Assembly (NCBI RefSeq): GCF_011516735.1
Contig: NZ_WOSX01000014.1
Coordinates: forward strand, 1-64,000
Direction: 5' to 3'
Origin: Acetobacter fallax
GTDB taxonomy: Bacteria > Pseudomonadota > Alphaproteobacteria > Acetobacterales > Acetobacteraceae
Length of the DNA: 64,000 nucleotides
The position numbers and the translations under genes are program-made. A model generated the notes under the pieces. The model was not told the DNA's origin, made no database searches, and worked only from the letters and a program-made list of their open reading frames with translations. Below, in pieces: positions 46,874-55,648 of this stretch; within the stretch, counting starts at the first letter, position 1; every line of letters begins with the position of its first letter.

Positions 46874-46903
46874 TTGTGCGGCCGTTTACGCACATACTAT
46901 AAG
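46874..46903 (+). promoter_or_regulatory. possible sigma-70 promoter for infC
   Basis: TTGTGC (46874-46879) and TATAAG (46898-46903) with an 18-bp spacer, about 70 bp before the infC start. Recognised by eye only. Confidence 0.35.
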
Positions 46904-46972
46904 CGCGAATCATTAAGCGTGACGGGCCTGCGGTCCGCGCGCTTTTCTTTGTCACGTCGACAGGAGCTGACC

Positions 46973-47509
46973 ATAGCCAGACCACCCATTCCCTCTCCCC
47001 CAAGCCGTGAGGGGCCCCGCGTCAACGAGGAGATTCGTATACCCCAGGTTCGCCTGATTGATCAGGATGGTGAGATGCAGGGCGTTATGACAACGCGTGA
47101 TGCTCTGGCCCGTGCCTATGGTGTCGGTCTCGACCTGCTGGAAATCAGTCCGAACGCTGAACCGCCTGTCTGCAAAATCCTTGACTATGGCAAGTACAAG
47201 TACGAGCAGCAGAAAAAGCGGAATGAAGCGCGGAAGAAGCAGAAAGTCATCGAGATCAAGGAAGTCAAGGTTCGTCCGAACATCGACGAAAATGACTACC
47301 AGGTGAAGATGCGCGCCATGAAGTCGTTCATCGGCGAGGGTGATAAGGTCAAGGTGACGCTTCGTTTCCGTGGCCGTGAAATGGCTCATCAGGATCTCGG
47401 CGTGAAGGTGCTGGAGAGAATCCGCACTGAAATGGACGAGCAGGCAAAAGTCGAGCAGATGCCCCGGCTTGAGAACCGTCAGATGGTGATGGTGCTCTCT
47501 CCCAGGTAA
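46973..47509 (+). CDS. infC: translation initiation factor IF-3, apparent ATA start
   Basis: This 178-aa IF-3 binds the 30S subunit and checks start codon and initiator tRNA. Seen: [20 protein letters not shown] at the N-terminus, the domain linker [20 protein letters not shown], and the C-domain [20 protein letters not shown] then [17 protein letters not shown]. The conserved protein begins ARPPIPSPP right after ATA (46973), which stands 6 nt after AGGAGC. IF-3 genes often use rare starts (ATT in E. coli) for self-control. An in-frame upstream ATG at 46868 would add 35 residues that look non-coding. Confidence 0.9.
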   Translation: MARPPIPSPPSREGPRVNEEIRIPQVRLIDQDGEMQGVMTTRDALARAYGVGLDLLEISPNAEPPVCKILDYGKYKYEQQKKRNEARKKQKVIEIKEVKVRPNIDENDYQVKMRAMKSFIGEGDKVKVTLRFRGREMAHQDLGVKVLERIRTEMDEQAKVEQMPRLENRQMVMVLSPR

Positions 47510-47536
47510 GGCGTTCTGCTTTCGCAGGAGACACAG

Positions 47537-47568
47537 CCCCGGAATGCTCAGGCATTTCGGGGTTTTTT
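47537..47568 (+). terminator. Rho-independent terminator after infC
   Basis: Stem CCCCGGAATG / CATTTCGGGG (one G-T pair) with a 6-nt loop and six T, 28 bp after the stop. No rpmI follows, so infC is a lone transcript here, unlike the common infC-rpmI-rplT order. Confidence 0.9.
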
Positions 47569-47639
47569 ATGGCTCTGGCCGAACCCGAAACGGAGGCTGG
47601 CACAGAAGCTCGCTTTCAATTGCCGATGCTGCCGCCTGA

Positions 47640-47866
47640 ATTTCACCCCAAGGCTTTGCTCTGGAACCCACCAAAGGTCACAGACCTTTGGAAACCGGCC
47701 TGTTTATCAACAGATCAGACCGCAGGCCCCTGCACCCCGGTTTTCTGATCATAAAACGGTTTGCAAAGGCGAGCCTTTGCCGGGTTCCAGGGCAGAGCCC
47801 TGCCAGTCCCGCACCCGCCAGTCTCACACAGGTCAAAGGCCAGACCTTCTGGTATCAGAGGCTGTT
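47640..47866. repeat. dispersed hairpin repeats: reverse type 1 fragment plus type 2 copy
   Basis: 47645-47718 is a reverse fragment of the main family (CCAAAGGTC/GACCTTTGG then GAAACCGGCCTGTTTATC). 47719-47866 is type 2: GCAGGCCCCTGC, GCAAAGGCGAGCCTTTGC, CAGGGCAGAGCCCTG, and the tail GGTCAAAGGCCAGACC with TTCTGGTAT. Its neighbour at 20930 shows the same order. Confidence 0.72.
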
Positions 47867-47867
47867 T

Positions 47868-48217
47868 CAAAAGCCTGTCAGCCGGCAATCCGACGCGCGT
47901 TTGCTGCGCTCCGATGCTCACGCGGCCCGCACGGCCGCTTTGCTTCCGTGCTCAAAAACACACGCCGGTCAGGAGTGTTCTCCCTCAGCAGTGAGGCTTT
48001 TGAAAGGCTCTGTTGTCGTTAGGTGTTGATCTGTGATTTTTCAAAGGGTTAGAAAAAGATCGGGCTCTGCCCGTGCCCGGAAGGGGTCGCGGACCCCTTC
48101 ACCCCAATCTGTTGATAAATAAGCAGGTTTCCAAAGGTCTGCGACCTTTGGTGGGTTCCAGGGCAAAGCCCTGAGAAGGTGCCAGCACTTAATGACAACA
48201 GAGCCTTTTGAAACAGC
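47868..48217. repeat. second repeat element with GGCTGTTTCAAAAGCC ends, split by copy B
   Basis: Left end AGGCTGTTTCAAAAGCCT (47868) and right end AGGCTTTTGAAACAGCC are inverse of each other. Without the inserted 200-bp copy and its duplicated 8 bp, the element is about 142 bp. It holds an imperfect inverted pair CCTGTCAGCCGGC / GCCGGTCAGGAG. The right-end sequence recurs unsplit at 36226-36257. Confidence 0.6.
48006..48205 (+). mobile_element. dispersed hairpin element, complete copy B with 8-bp target duplication
   Basis: A 200-bp element. Ends GGCTCTGTTGTCGTTAGG and inverse GGCTCTGTTGTCATTAAG match at 20 of 23 positions, all differences being G-U compatible in RNA. Perfect direct repeats TTTTGAAA flank it (47998-48005 and 48206-48213). 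Inside, in order: CGGGCTCTGCCCG, AAGGGGTCGCGGACCCCTT, CCAAAGGTC-TGC-GACCTTTGG and CAGGGCAAAGCCCTG. Confidence 0.9.
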
Positions 48218-48244
48218 CCCTTATTACTTATGAGACGCTGAAAC

Positions 48245-50107
48245 TCAGCGCGAAGTGCGTCGGGTCAGTTGCGAGAGATCACGCACCGCACCGCGGGCGG
48301 CGCTCGTGGTCAGTGCCGCGTAGGCCTGAAGTGCTGTCGAGACCACACGGTCACGGAGCGGTTTCCATCCTTCGTCGCCACGCTCATCCATCCGTATGCG
48401 CCGGGCCGAGAGTTCGGCGTCCGGCACTGAGGTGCGAAGAATACGGGACGGAATATCGATTTCGATCATGTCTCCGTCCTCGATCAGACCGATTACCCCT
48501 CCTTCGGCGGCTTCCGGTGAGATGTGGCCGATGGAAAGCCCGGAGCTGCCGCCGGAAAACCGGCCATCCGTGATCAGGGCACAGGATTCCGCCAGACCCT
48601 TCGATTTCAGGTAGCTTGTCGGATAAAGCATTTCCTGCATGCCGGGACCGCCCTTCGGGCCTTCGTAGCGGATGACCACCACATCACCGGCGGAAATTCT
48701 TCCACCGAGAATGGCGGATACGGCGGCATCCTGACTTTCAAACACGCGGGCGGGGCCGGAAAAAGTGAGCAGGCCGGGCGCAACGCCAGCCGTTTTCACG
48801 ATGGCGCCATCCTCTGCGATATTGCCGTAAAGTACGGCCAGGCCACCATCTTTGCTGAAGGCGTGATCGCCGGAGCGAACCGCGCCTTTGATACGGTCGG
48901 TGTCGAGCTCTTTATAACGATTTGCCTGCGAGAACGCTTCGGTTGTGCGAACGCCGCCCGGCGCCGCGCGGTAGAAGCCTTTTGCCGCATCCGTGGCCGT
49001 TTCGCAGCCGATGTCCCATTCGACCAGTGCATCCGCCAGAGAGGGCGCATGCACCATCGGGACCGTGCGGTGCAGCAGGCCCAGGCGGTCCAGTTCGCCC
49101 ATGATGGCCTGCACGCCGCCTGCCCGATGTACATCTTCCATGTGCACGTCCGCCTTTGACGGCGCGACCTTGCAGAGATTGGGCACTCTGCGGGACAGAC
49201 GATCGATATCGGCCATGGTGAAGGGCACTTCGCCTTCATGAGCCGCTGCCAGAAGATGCAACACCGTGTTTGTCGAGCCGCCCATGGCGATATCCACGGT
49301 CATTGCGTTCTCAAATGCCTGAAGCGTCGCAACGGAGCGCGGGAGGACGCTGCTGTCCCCATCCTCATAGAACTGTTTTGCCATCGAAACCACGAGCCGG
49401 CCTGCTTTGAGGAACAGTTCCTTTCGGTCGGCATGGGTCGCGACGAGGCTGCCATTGCCAGGTAGCGAGAGCCCGAGGGCTTCGGTCAGGCAGTTCATGG
49501 AATTGGCGGTGAACATGCCCGAGCAGGAGCCGCAGGTCGGGCAGGCGGAGCGTTCGATGGCATCCGATTCTGCCTCGCTGACAGACGGGCTGGCAGCCGC
49601 GACCATGGAGGTGACGAGATCGACATGCTTTTCGATCTGTCCGTCCATCACCCGTCCGGCTTCCATTGGTCCGCCTGAGACAAACACGGTCGGGATGTTG
49701 AGGCGCATCGCCGCCATCAGCATGCCGGGCGTGATCTTGTCGCAGTTGCTGATGCAGACCAGCGCGTCCGCGCAGTGGGCATTGACCATGTATTCCACGG
49801 CGTCCGCGATCAACTCACGCGAGGGCAGGCTGTAAAGCATGCCGCCATGGCCCATGGCGATGCCGTCATCGACGGCAATGGTGTTGAATTCGCGGCCGAC
49901 GCCCCCTGCTTCGGCGATTGCGCCGCAGACGAGCTGACCAAGATCCTTGAGATGGACATGACCGGGGACAAACTGCGTGAACGAATTGGCGACCGCAATG
50001 ATCGGCTTGCCGAAATCGCTGTCCGTCATGCCCGTGGCACGCCACAGGCTGCGTGCCCCGGCCATGTTGCGGCCATGAGTGGTCGTGCGGGAACGGTAAC
50101 CGGACAT
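48245..50107 (-). CDS. ilvD: dihydroxy-acid dehydratase
   Basis: This 620-aa iron-sulfur enzyme dehydrates dihydroxy acids to 2-oxo acids in valine, leucine and isoleucine synthesis. Seen: [39 protein letters not shown] (cluster Cys), [19 protein letters not shown] (cluster Cys pair), [30 protein letters not shown], and [20 protein letters not shown] near the C-terminus. Full family length. A lone gene on the minus strand with repeat elements downstream; no other ilv genes are present. Confidence 0.96.
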   Translation of the reverse strand: MSGYRSRTTTHGRNMAGARSLWRATGMTDSDFGKPIIAVANSFTQFVPGHVHLKDLGQLVCGAIAEAGGVGREFNTIAVDDGIAMGHGGMLYSLPSRELIADAVEYMVNAHCADALVCISNCDKITPGMLMAAMRLNIPTVFVSGGPMEAGRVMDGQIEKHVDLVTSMVAAASPSVSEAESDAIERSACPTCGSCSGMFTANSMNCLTEALGLSLPGNGSLVATHADRKELFLKAGRLVVSMAKQFYEDGDSSVLPRSVATLQAFENAMTVDIAMGGSTNTVLHLLAAAHEGEVPFTMADIDRLSRRVPNLCKVAPSKADVHMEDVHRAGGVQAIMGELDRLGLLHRTVPMVHAPSLADALVEWDIGCETATDAAKGFYRAAPGGVRTTEAFSQANRYKELDTDRIKGAVRSGDHAFSKDGGLAVLYGNIAEDGAIVKTAGVAPGLLTFSGPARVFESQDAAVSAILGGRISAGDVVVIRYEGPKGGPGMQEMLYPTSYLKSKGLAESCALITDGRFSGGSSGLSIGHISPEAAEGGVIGLIEDGDMIEIDIPSRILRTSVPDAELSARRIRMDERGDEGWKPLRDRVVSTALQAYAALTTSAARGAVRDLSQLTRRTSR

Positions 50108-50217
50108 GAGAGGATCTTTCTGCTCTGAAACAGGGGTGACGGGCTGGCGGACGATGCCACCCGGTCTGATGATGTGGGCCCCTATAGCCGGAAAACCACC
50201 CTGCGTCAGCTAAAGCC

Positions 50218-51378
50218 TCAGGCGGCGTGCCAGTTACCGCCTTTTTTATAGGCCATATCCATGTCCTGGATGATGCTTTCAAACTCCGGCGCGCGCAGAA
50301 TCAGCACGGACGGATCAAAAGGTTGCCCGGTCCGGAATGATGTATGCAGTCTGCGGTTCAGGGCGCGGTTGAATACGCCAGGGCCGGTTTTATAGGCGAT
50401 ATACAGCCCGTGATGCAGATAGCTGTTTCTGTAGAGAGAGAGCAGGCAGTCGGACAGAATGGGGCTGTTGCTGCGGCTTCCGAAGAAGTCATTATGAACG
50501 TAGTAGTTGTCCGTTACAAAGAACAGATGTGACGGATTCTGCGACGTATATTTTTCCAGCGTTTCAGGTGAGGTGATCCGGATATCGGCATCCAGCCACC
50601 AGCCACCGAGTTCCTGAATCACGTGGACACGGAGAAAATCCGCCGCTTCGGCCGGGTGTCTCGCGTTCAGGAACAGATCCCGCGCTTCCTTGCCGTAATA
50701 TTCGTAGATCCAGGCAGCGCCTTCGTCCCGGTCAAAGATATGGACGTCGAAATTATCAAGGTCGCAGTGGTAGTCGTAGTTTTCCTCGACTTCCGGCGGA
50801 GGGCTTTTATCCCAGTACATATAGATCTTTGACGGGATACGCTGATCTTCGGGTTGTGTTCCGGGGAGCGTGGGCTGCGGCAGAATCGAAAGGGCGGTCT
50901 CAAGGTAGAGGACGTCGACTTCCTCACCGGTGTGAAAGCTCTCGAAGCAGTTATCCATGCGCTTCAGAGCTTTGACAGGATCATGCTGGCGCCATGCGAT
51001 TTCGATGCCGCTGATGTAGTCATACATTGTCTGGGACAAAGTGCGGAGATACCCGAGTTCCTCCGGCGGCGGTTCCATTCCTGATTTCAGGAGACAAAGG
51101 AGGCGGGCCTGAAGCAGCGACGATGCCAGCGGGTACTCATCCGGCTTTTTAGAATGCATATTGTAGGCAAGACCGTAAAAATTCGCGGCTTCCCTGACAA
51201 GTTTGTGCATATGCAGAATATTCGCAAGCGTAAACACATGCTGAAGCGTATCTGCTTTATGCGTATGGTAATAATCCATCGCCTGATGATTGCCGGCGAA
51301 GTCCTCCAGAGTAAAATCGGAGATTTTTTCGATCGGAAGCGTCAGGAACGTTGCCGGTTCAGAGGGTTCAGCAGTCAT
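50218..51378 (-). CDS. glycosyltransferase with DXD sugar-binding motif (Gly_transf_sug type)
   Basis: This 386-aa protein has a helical first part (residues 1-170) with TPR-like helices (LQHVFTLANILHMHKLVREA). Then comes a GT32-like domain: IPSKIYMYWDKSPPPEVEEN, ARHPAEAADFLRVHVIQELG followed by GWWLDADIR (the DXD in DAD), and a long C-terminal part with KTGPGVFNRAL. Such enzymes transfer sugars to lipids, proteins or polysaccharides. ATG at 51378; the longer reading from 51414 is not needed. It is in a two-gene gap between ilvD and the nitronate monooxygenase gene; target unknown. Confidence 0.78.
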   Translation of the reverse strand: MTAEPSEPATFLTLPIEKISDFTLEDFAGNHQAMDYYHTHKADTLQHVFTLANILHMHKLVREAANFYGLAYNMHSKKPDEYPLASSLLQARLLCLLKSGMEPPPEELGYLRTLSQTMYDYISGIEIAWRQHDPVKALKRMDNCFESFHTGEEVDVLYLETALSILPQPTLPGTQPEDQRIPSKIYMYWDKSPPPEVEENYDYHCDLDNFDVHIFDRDEGAAWIYEYYGKEARDLFLNARHPAEAADFLRVHVIQELGGWWLDADIRITSPETLEKYTSQNPSHLFFVTDNYYVHNDFFGSRSNSPILSDCLLSLYRNSYLHHGLYIAYKTGPGVFNRALNRRLHTSFRTGQPFDPSVLILRAPEFESIIQDMDMAYKKGGNWHAA

Positions 51379-51511
51379 GATCTGATCTTTATTGCCTTTG
51401 TCACCGGGGCGCAATCACCACCCGCCTGGAAGCGATTATCACCCCGGATATTCACCATTCTGATATCATCGTCCAGTCAATGGCGACATCGTCGTCTGAC
51501 ATATTATTTCC

Positions 51512-52564
51512 TCATTCCGTCTCCCGGATTTCGTCAGAAAGAAGGGCCATCAGACGTGCGGCAGGCATCGGACGGACCCGTCCGGCATTGCTGCCGGCCC
51601 AGAAGGCTCCGTAGCCTGTTTCGCCGCAGGCTCGCGCTGCCCTGTCGAGTGCTTTTCCGGCCTCATACGCGCAGGGATAGGCCGGAATGACGGGTCTGTC
51701 CGGTCGTACGTCCAGAGATGTGAACCGGTTGATGATACCGCGTGCCGGTCGCCCGGAAATCGCTGACATCATGGCGGTTCCACTCTGGCCGGCAGCGCTC
51801 AGGGCAGCACGATGAGCCGGGCTGGCCGCGCTCTCATCACAGGCGACAAATGCCGTTCCCATCTGCACCGCCGCCGCGCCTGCTTTCAGAGCAGCGACGA
51901 TGTCGGCGCCGTTCATAATGCCACCTGCGGCGATAAGCGGCAAAGGCGTGCAGGCCGCTATCCGCCGGAGAAGAGTGAGCGTATCCAGTCTGAGATCCTC
52001 TGCCTGAGGATCGGAGAGTCCGCGATGACCGCCGGCTTCGTAACCCTGCGCAATCAGAAAATCGATGCCGGCCTCTGTCGCCTGTCGTGCCTCCGCCGGT
52101 GCTGTCACGGTTGCCGCCAGCAGGATGTCTGCGCCACGTAAGGCGGATATCATCGCGTGGTCGGGCAGTCCGAAATGAAAGCTGACAAGTGCCGGGCGCT
52201 CCTTGATCAGCATGTCGCATATGGCGCTGTCGTCACGGAATGACGGATAGATTTCGTGCAGCGTGGCGGGCGGTTCAGCCTTGTAGCGGGCGAATTCCGG
52301 TCGCAGCCAGGCCAGCCATCGCTGATTGCAGGTCGGATCAGGCGGCACGGAACGGTGACAGAAGACGTTGACACCAAACGGCCGGCGGGTCAGGCAGCGC
52401 GTCTCGCTGATCGCCACGCGGGCCGTTTCCGGACTCATGGCCCCGATACCCAGGGAACCGAAGCCACCGGCCTCTGAGACCGCCGCTGCCAGCGTCGGAG
52501 TGGAAACCCCGGCCATTGGCGCCTGAATGACGGGGATATCGGGAACGAGATGCCGGAGGAGCAT
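51512..52564 (-). CDS. nitronate monooxygenase (2-nitropropane dioxygenase family)
   Basis: This 350-aa FMN-binding TIM-barrel enzyme oxidises alkyl nitronates, detoxifying compounds such as propionate-3-nitronate. Seen: PVIQAPMAGVSTPTLAAAVS at the N-terminus, GGFGSLGIGAMSP, FHFGLPDH, AQGYEAGGHRG (family signature with the catalytic His), PLIAAGGIMNGADIVAALKA and GAAAVQMGTAFVACDES (FMN phosphate site). It starts 27 bp after the SDR gene, as the last gene of the cvpA-purF-SDR run. Confidence 0.88.
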   Translation of the reverse strand: MLLRHLVPDIPVIQAPMAGVSTPTLAAAVSEAGGFGSLGIGAMSPETARVAISETRCLTRRPFGVNVFCHRSVPPDPTCNQRWLAWLRPEFARYKAEPPATLHEIYPSFRDDSAICDMLIKERPALVSFHFGLPDHAMISALRGADILLAATVTAPAEARQATEAGIDFLIAQGYEAGGHRGLSDPQAEDLRLDTLTLLRRIAACTPLPLIAAGGIMNGADIVAALKAGAAAVQMGTAFVACDESAASPAHRAALSAAGQSGTAMMSAISGRPARGIINRFTSLDVRPDRPVIPAYPCAYEAGKALDRAARACGETGYGAFWAGSNAGRVRPMPAARLMALLSDEIRETE

Positions 52565-52591
52565 GTCAGCCTCTTTTCACCGGGGGAACGT

Positions 52592-53290
52592 TTATCCCGG
52601 AGCGGATGCCGTACAGAGAGCGACGATACGGCTGGCGACGCTGTCTGGCGTGGCAAGGGCAACGTTTTCTTCAGCCGGAAACGCCTGAGCCCGCAGTCGC
52701 GTTGCCGTCGGGCCTGGATCAAAAAGATGCGCCCTGAAAGACGGGCAGTCAGCCATCTCCTGCTGCCATGTGCTGACCAGCGCCTCTGTTCCCGCGCCAC
52801 AGGTTGCGCCGATGGCATGAAAGGGCGCCGGGCCGTTCAGACTGCTGTTGGTGAGCATGATCGCACGGCCAGCCGGTGCATGGCGCAGCATCGGCGTTGC
52901 AGTGCGCAGCAGACGCATGGTGGCGCTGAGATTGATTGTCAGCGCGCGCGCCCAGTCTGTATCGCGAATATGGGCCAGAGGGGTTGGTGTCACGAACAGC
53001 GCGGCGGCGTGGATGAGGATATCCAGCCGACCGAAGCGCTCCGCAAGCGACGGCCCGAGCATGTCGACTTTCGCGCCGTCGGCGAGATCCAGCGGCAATA
53101 ATGTCGCACGGCGGCCTGTTCTGGCGGCAACCAGATCGTCGGTTTCGTTGAGGCCACCTGCTGTGCGGGCAGTCAGGACGCACTGCGCCCCCTGTGCCGC
53201 GAGGGCAATGGCTGTGGCACGGCCGATCCCCCGGCTCGCGCCCGTGACGAGCGCGACGCAGCCATCAAGCGGCCCGTTACGGCCGGTCAT
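52592..53290 (-). CDS. SDR-family protein lacking the catalytic Tyr/Lys
   Basis: This 232-aa protein has a normal cofactor site CVALVTGASRGIGRATAIAL (residues 11-30), LPLDLADGAKVD, and HAAALFVTPTPL. The active-site segment reads NSSLNGPAPFHAIGATCGAG, where YxxxK is expected after the Ser; the Tyr position is Ile and no Lys follows. The frame is otherwise intact. It may be a non-catalytic SDR-fold protein or have lost activity. It starts 8 bp after purF and is followed by nitronate monooxygenase, so it is part of that transcript. YciK-like proteins often sit near purF. Confidence 0.75.
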   Translation of the reverse strand: MTGRNGPLDGCVALVTGASRGIGRATAIALAAQGAQCVLTARTAGGLNETDDLVAARTGRRATLLPLDLADGAKVDMLGPSLAERFGRLDILIHAAALFVTPTPLAHIRDTDWARALTINLSATMRLLRTATPMLRHAPAGRAIMLTNSSLNGPAPFHAIGATCGAGTEALVSTWQQEMADCPSFRAHLFDPGPTATRLRAQAFPAEENVALATPDSVASRIVALCTASAPG

Positions 53291-53298
53291 GGTGACCC

Positions 53299-54798
53299 TC
53301 AGGCCGTGCCGGGCCCGAATTCCGTGTCATGATCGACAAGAGGAATCGGATAATCACCTGTGAAACAGGCATCGCAGTAACGGGTCTGTGATGCGTCCCG
53401 TCCCTTGTGACCCAGAGCACGGTAAAGCCCGTCGAACGAGATGAAGGCCAGACTGTCGACACCGATCAGTTCGGCCATTTTTTCGATATCATACTGTGCC
53501 GCCAGCAGCTTGCTGCGCTCCGGCGTATCGATGCCATAGAAGCAGGAATGGCGGGTCGGCGGCGACGAAATCCGCATATGGACTTCCTTCGCGCCGGCGG
53601 CCCGCACCATATCGACGATCTTGCGCGATGTGGTTCCCCGCACGATCGAATCATCGACGAGAATGACGCGCTTGCCGTCCAGCACCGGTTTATTGGTCGA
53701 GTGCTTCATCCGCACGCCGAGATTCCGGATCTGATCCGTCGGTTCAATGAAGGTGCGCCCGACATAATGGTTGCGGATGATGCCAAGCTCGAAAGGGATG
53801 CCACTTTCCTGCGCGAACCCCATCGCGGAGGGCACACCGGAATCCGGCACCGGCACCACGACATCGGCGTCCACACCGCTTTCCCGGGCCAGTTCGATGC
53901 CAATTTTTTTCCGGGCGTTATAGACCGGCACGCCATCCAGCACCGAGTCGGGGCGGGCGAAATAGATATATTCGAAGACGCAGAAGCGGGGACGTTCAGG
54001 TGCGAATGGCCTGACGGAGCGGATACCGTCCCGGTCGATGATCACCAGTTCGCCGGGCTCCACGTCGCGGACGAATTCGGCGCCGATGATGTCCAGGCCG
54101 CAGCTTTCAGAGGCGAAGATCCAGCCCGAAGCGTCATTTGCCGCAGCACCAGGCATCTTGCCCAGCACCAGTGGACGGACGCCGAGCGGGTCGCGCACGC
54201 CCATCAGGGCTTCCTGCGACAGGACCACGAGGGAATAGGCGCCCTGCACCTGCTTGAGGGCGTCGATCAGACGGTCCTCAACGGTTGCGTAGAGCGAGAT
54301 GGCGATGAGGTGGATGAACACCTCACTGTCGGTCGTTGACTGGAACAGGCATCCCCGGCGCACCAGTGCCCGGCGGAGCGTGTTGGCGTTGGTCAGGTTG
54401 CCGTTATGCGCGACGGCGAGGCCGCCAAACTCGAATTCGGCGAACAGCGGCTGCACGTTGCGCAGGAGCGTGTCACCGGTGGTCGAATAGCGGTTGTGAC
54501 CGATGGCGTTTGGGCCTGGCAGGCCGGCCATGACTCTCGGATCGCTGAACACGTCACCGACCAGGCCCAGCCCGCGATGAGAAGAGAATTTCTTTCCGTC
54601 GTAGCTGACGATCCCGGAGGCTTCCTGGCCGCGATGCTGCAACGCATGCAGCGCCAGCGCTGCGATCGCGGAGGAATCCGCGACATTCCATGCCCCGAAG
54701 ACGGCGCATTCCTCATGAAACCTGTCATCATGATCATGCACGGCGTCAGACCAGGGGTGCGTGGTCAGCGCCTGCCGGAGAGAATGCCTGTCGGACAT
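53299..54798 (-). CDS. purF: amidophosphoribosyltransferase
   Basis: This 499-aa enzyme makes phosphoribosylamine from PRPP and glutamine, the first purine step. The short propeptide ends before the N-terminal nucleophile Cys in FHEECAVFGAW (about residue 31). The glutaminase part shows LQHRGQEASGIVSYDG, IGHNRYSTTGD and VAHNGNLTNA. The PRTase part has the PRPP loop KRVILVDDSIVRGTTSRKIV (about 360), with GRTFIEPTDQIRN and the C-terminal YCDACFTGDYPIPL. ATG at 54798; a TTG just upstream is in frame. It lies in the order cvpA-purF, common in Proteobacteria. Confidence 0.97.
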   Translation of the reverse strand: MSDRHSLRQALTTHPWSDAVHDHDDRFHEECAVFGAWNVADSSAIAALALHALQHRGQEASGIVSYDGKKFSSHRGLGLVGDVFSDPRVMAGLPGPNAIGHNRYSTTGDTLLRNVQPLFAEFEFGGLAVAHNGNLTNANTLRRALVRRGCLFQSTTDSEVFIHLIAISLYATVEDRLIDALKQVQGAYSLVVLSQEALMGVRDPLGVRPLVLGKMPGAAANDASGWIFASESCGLDIIGAEFVRDVEPGELVIIDRDGIRSVRPFAPERPRFCVFEYIYFARPDSVLDGVPVYNARKKIGIELARESGVDADVVVPVPDSGVPSAMGFAQESGIPFELGIIRNHYVGRTFIEPTDQIRNLGVRMKHSTNKPVLDGKRVILVDDSIVRGTTSRKIVDMVRAAGAKEVHMRISSPPTRHSCFYGIDTPERSKLLAAQYDIEKMAELIGVDSLAFISFDGLYRALGHKGRDASQTRYCDACFTGDYPIPLVDHDTEFGPGTA

Positions 54799-54849
54799 CA
54801 ATCTTTATCCCTCCCTGACCATCCATTGCGCGCGCTCTGCGCCGATGCG

Positions 54850-55500
54850 TCAGGGTTTCTGTGTATGGGCTTCATCGGGCAGTTCCTGCCCGGCGAGGTC
54901 ATGACGCGTGCCGGCGTCCTGTGCAAGGCCGGACGGCATAAATCTGGACAGCATCGGCGCCAGATATGTGAGAGCCGCGGCTGGACCTGCATAGGAAGTG
55001 CCCCCTGAGAGACCGGAAAGCAATGCCCCTCCGGGTGCCGCAACCCACGCACTCACAAAATAGAGCGTCACGACGACGATGCAACCGCGCAGCGCGCCAA
55101 AAACGCCTCCGAGCAGCCGGTCGAGATCAGCCAGCACGGATTTGCGGACCAGGTGGGAAAATATGCTGGTCAGAATACCGGACACCACCAGAACGATCAC
55201 GAACACCGCGCAAAACCCGAGCAGGTTCGCCATTGTCTGAGGCCGCACCGAGGGAAAGGCCCAGTGCGCAAAATTCTGTTTCCAGGCCATGGCGGCAAAG
55301 GGCGCGGCGATCCATCCGGCCGCCGAGAGCAGTTCACGCGACAGCCCCCGCTTCGCGCCATAAAAAACCGAGACTAGCAGGATCAGGTCAATCAGGACAG
55401 CCGGGGCGCCTGTCGGGTTGGACGTGACGACGGTGATGGAAGACTGCGCCGCAGTCCCCACGGAAGCCCAGTCCGGCACAAAATGAGACCACATCGTCAC
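54850..55500 (-). CDS. cvpA: CvpA family membrane protein
   Basis: This 216-aa protein belongs to the CvpA (colicin V production) family of integral membrane proteins. About four hydrophobic segments are seen: VLIDLILLVSVFYGAKRGLS at about 35-54, where the family G-x-x-R-G pattern sits; MANLLGFCAVFVIVLVVSGI; and DRLLGGVFGALRGCIVVVTL. The C-terminus is soluble and polar. 51 bp upstream of purF, the usual arrangement. Its true role is unclear; in other bacteria it affects envelope function and purine-linked phenotypes. Start is GTG at 55500, or ATG at 55494. Confidence 0.87.
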   Translation of the reverse strand: MTMWSHFVPDWASVGTAAQSSITVVTSNPTGAPAVLIDLILLVSVFYGAKRGLSRELLSAAGWIAAPFAAMAWKQNFAHWAFPSVRPQTMANLLGFCAVFVIVLVVSGILTSIFSHLVRKSVLADLDRLLGGVFGALRGCIVVVTLYFVSAWVAAPGGALLSGLSGGTSYAGPAAALTYLAPMLSRFMPSGLAQDAGTRHDLAGQELPDEAHTQKP

Positions 55501-55648
55501 AGGGATCGCAGCAATGGCGTTGTCCGCACGCGGAAGGGTTTTGATATGGCAAAATCTGACAGGGCAAAACGAGTCATCGGAGGGCTGGCGAGTCCTGCGT
55601 CAGGGCCGTTTATGCCGTCAGGAGCGCGATAAAGCCACATAACGTCTT

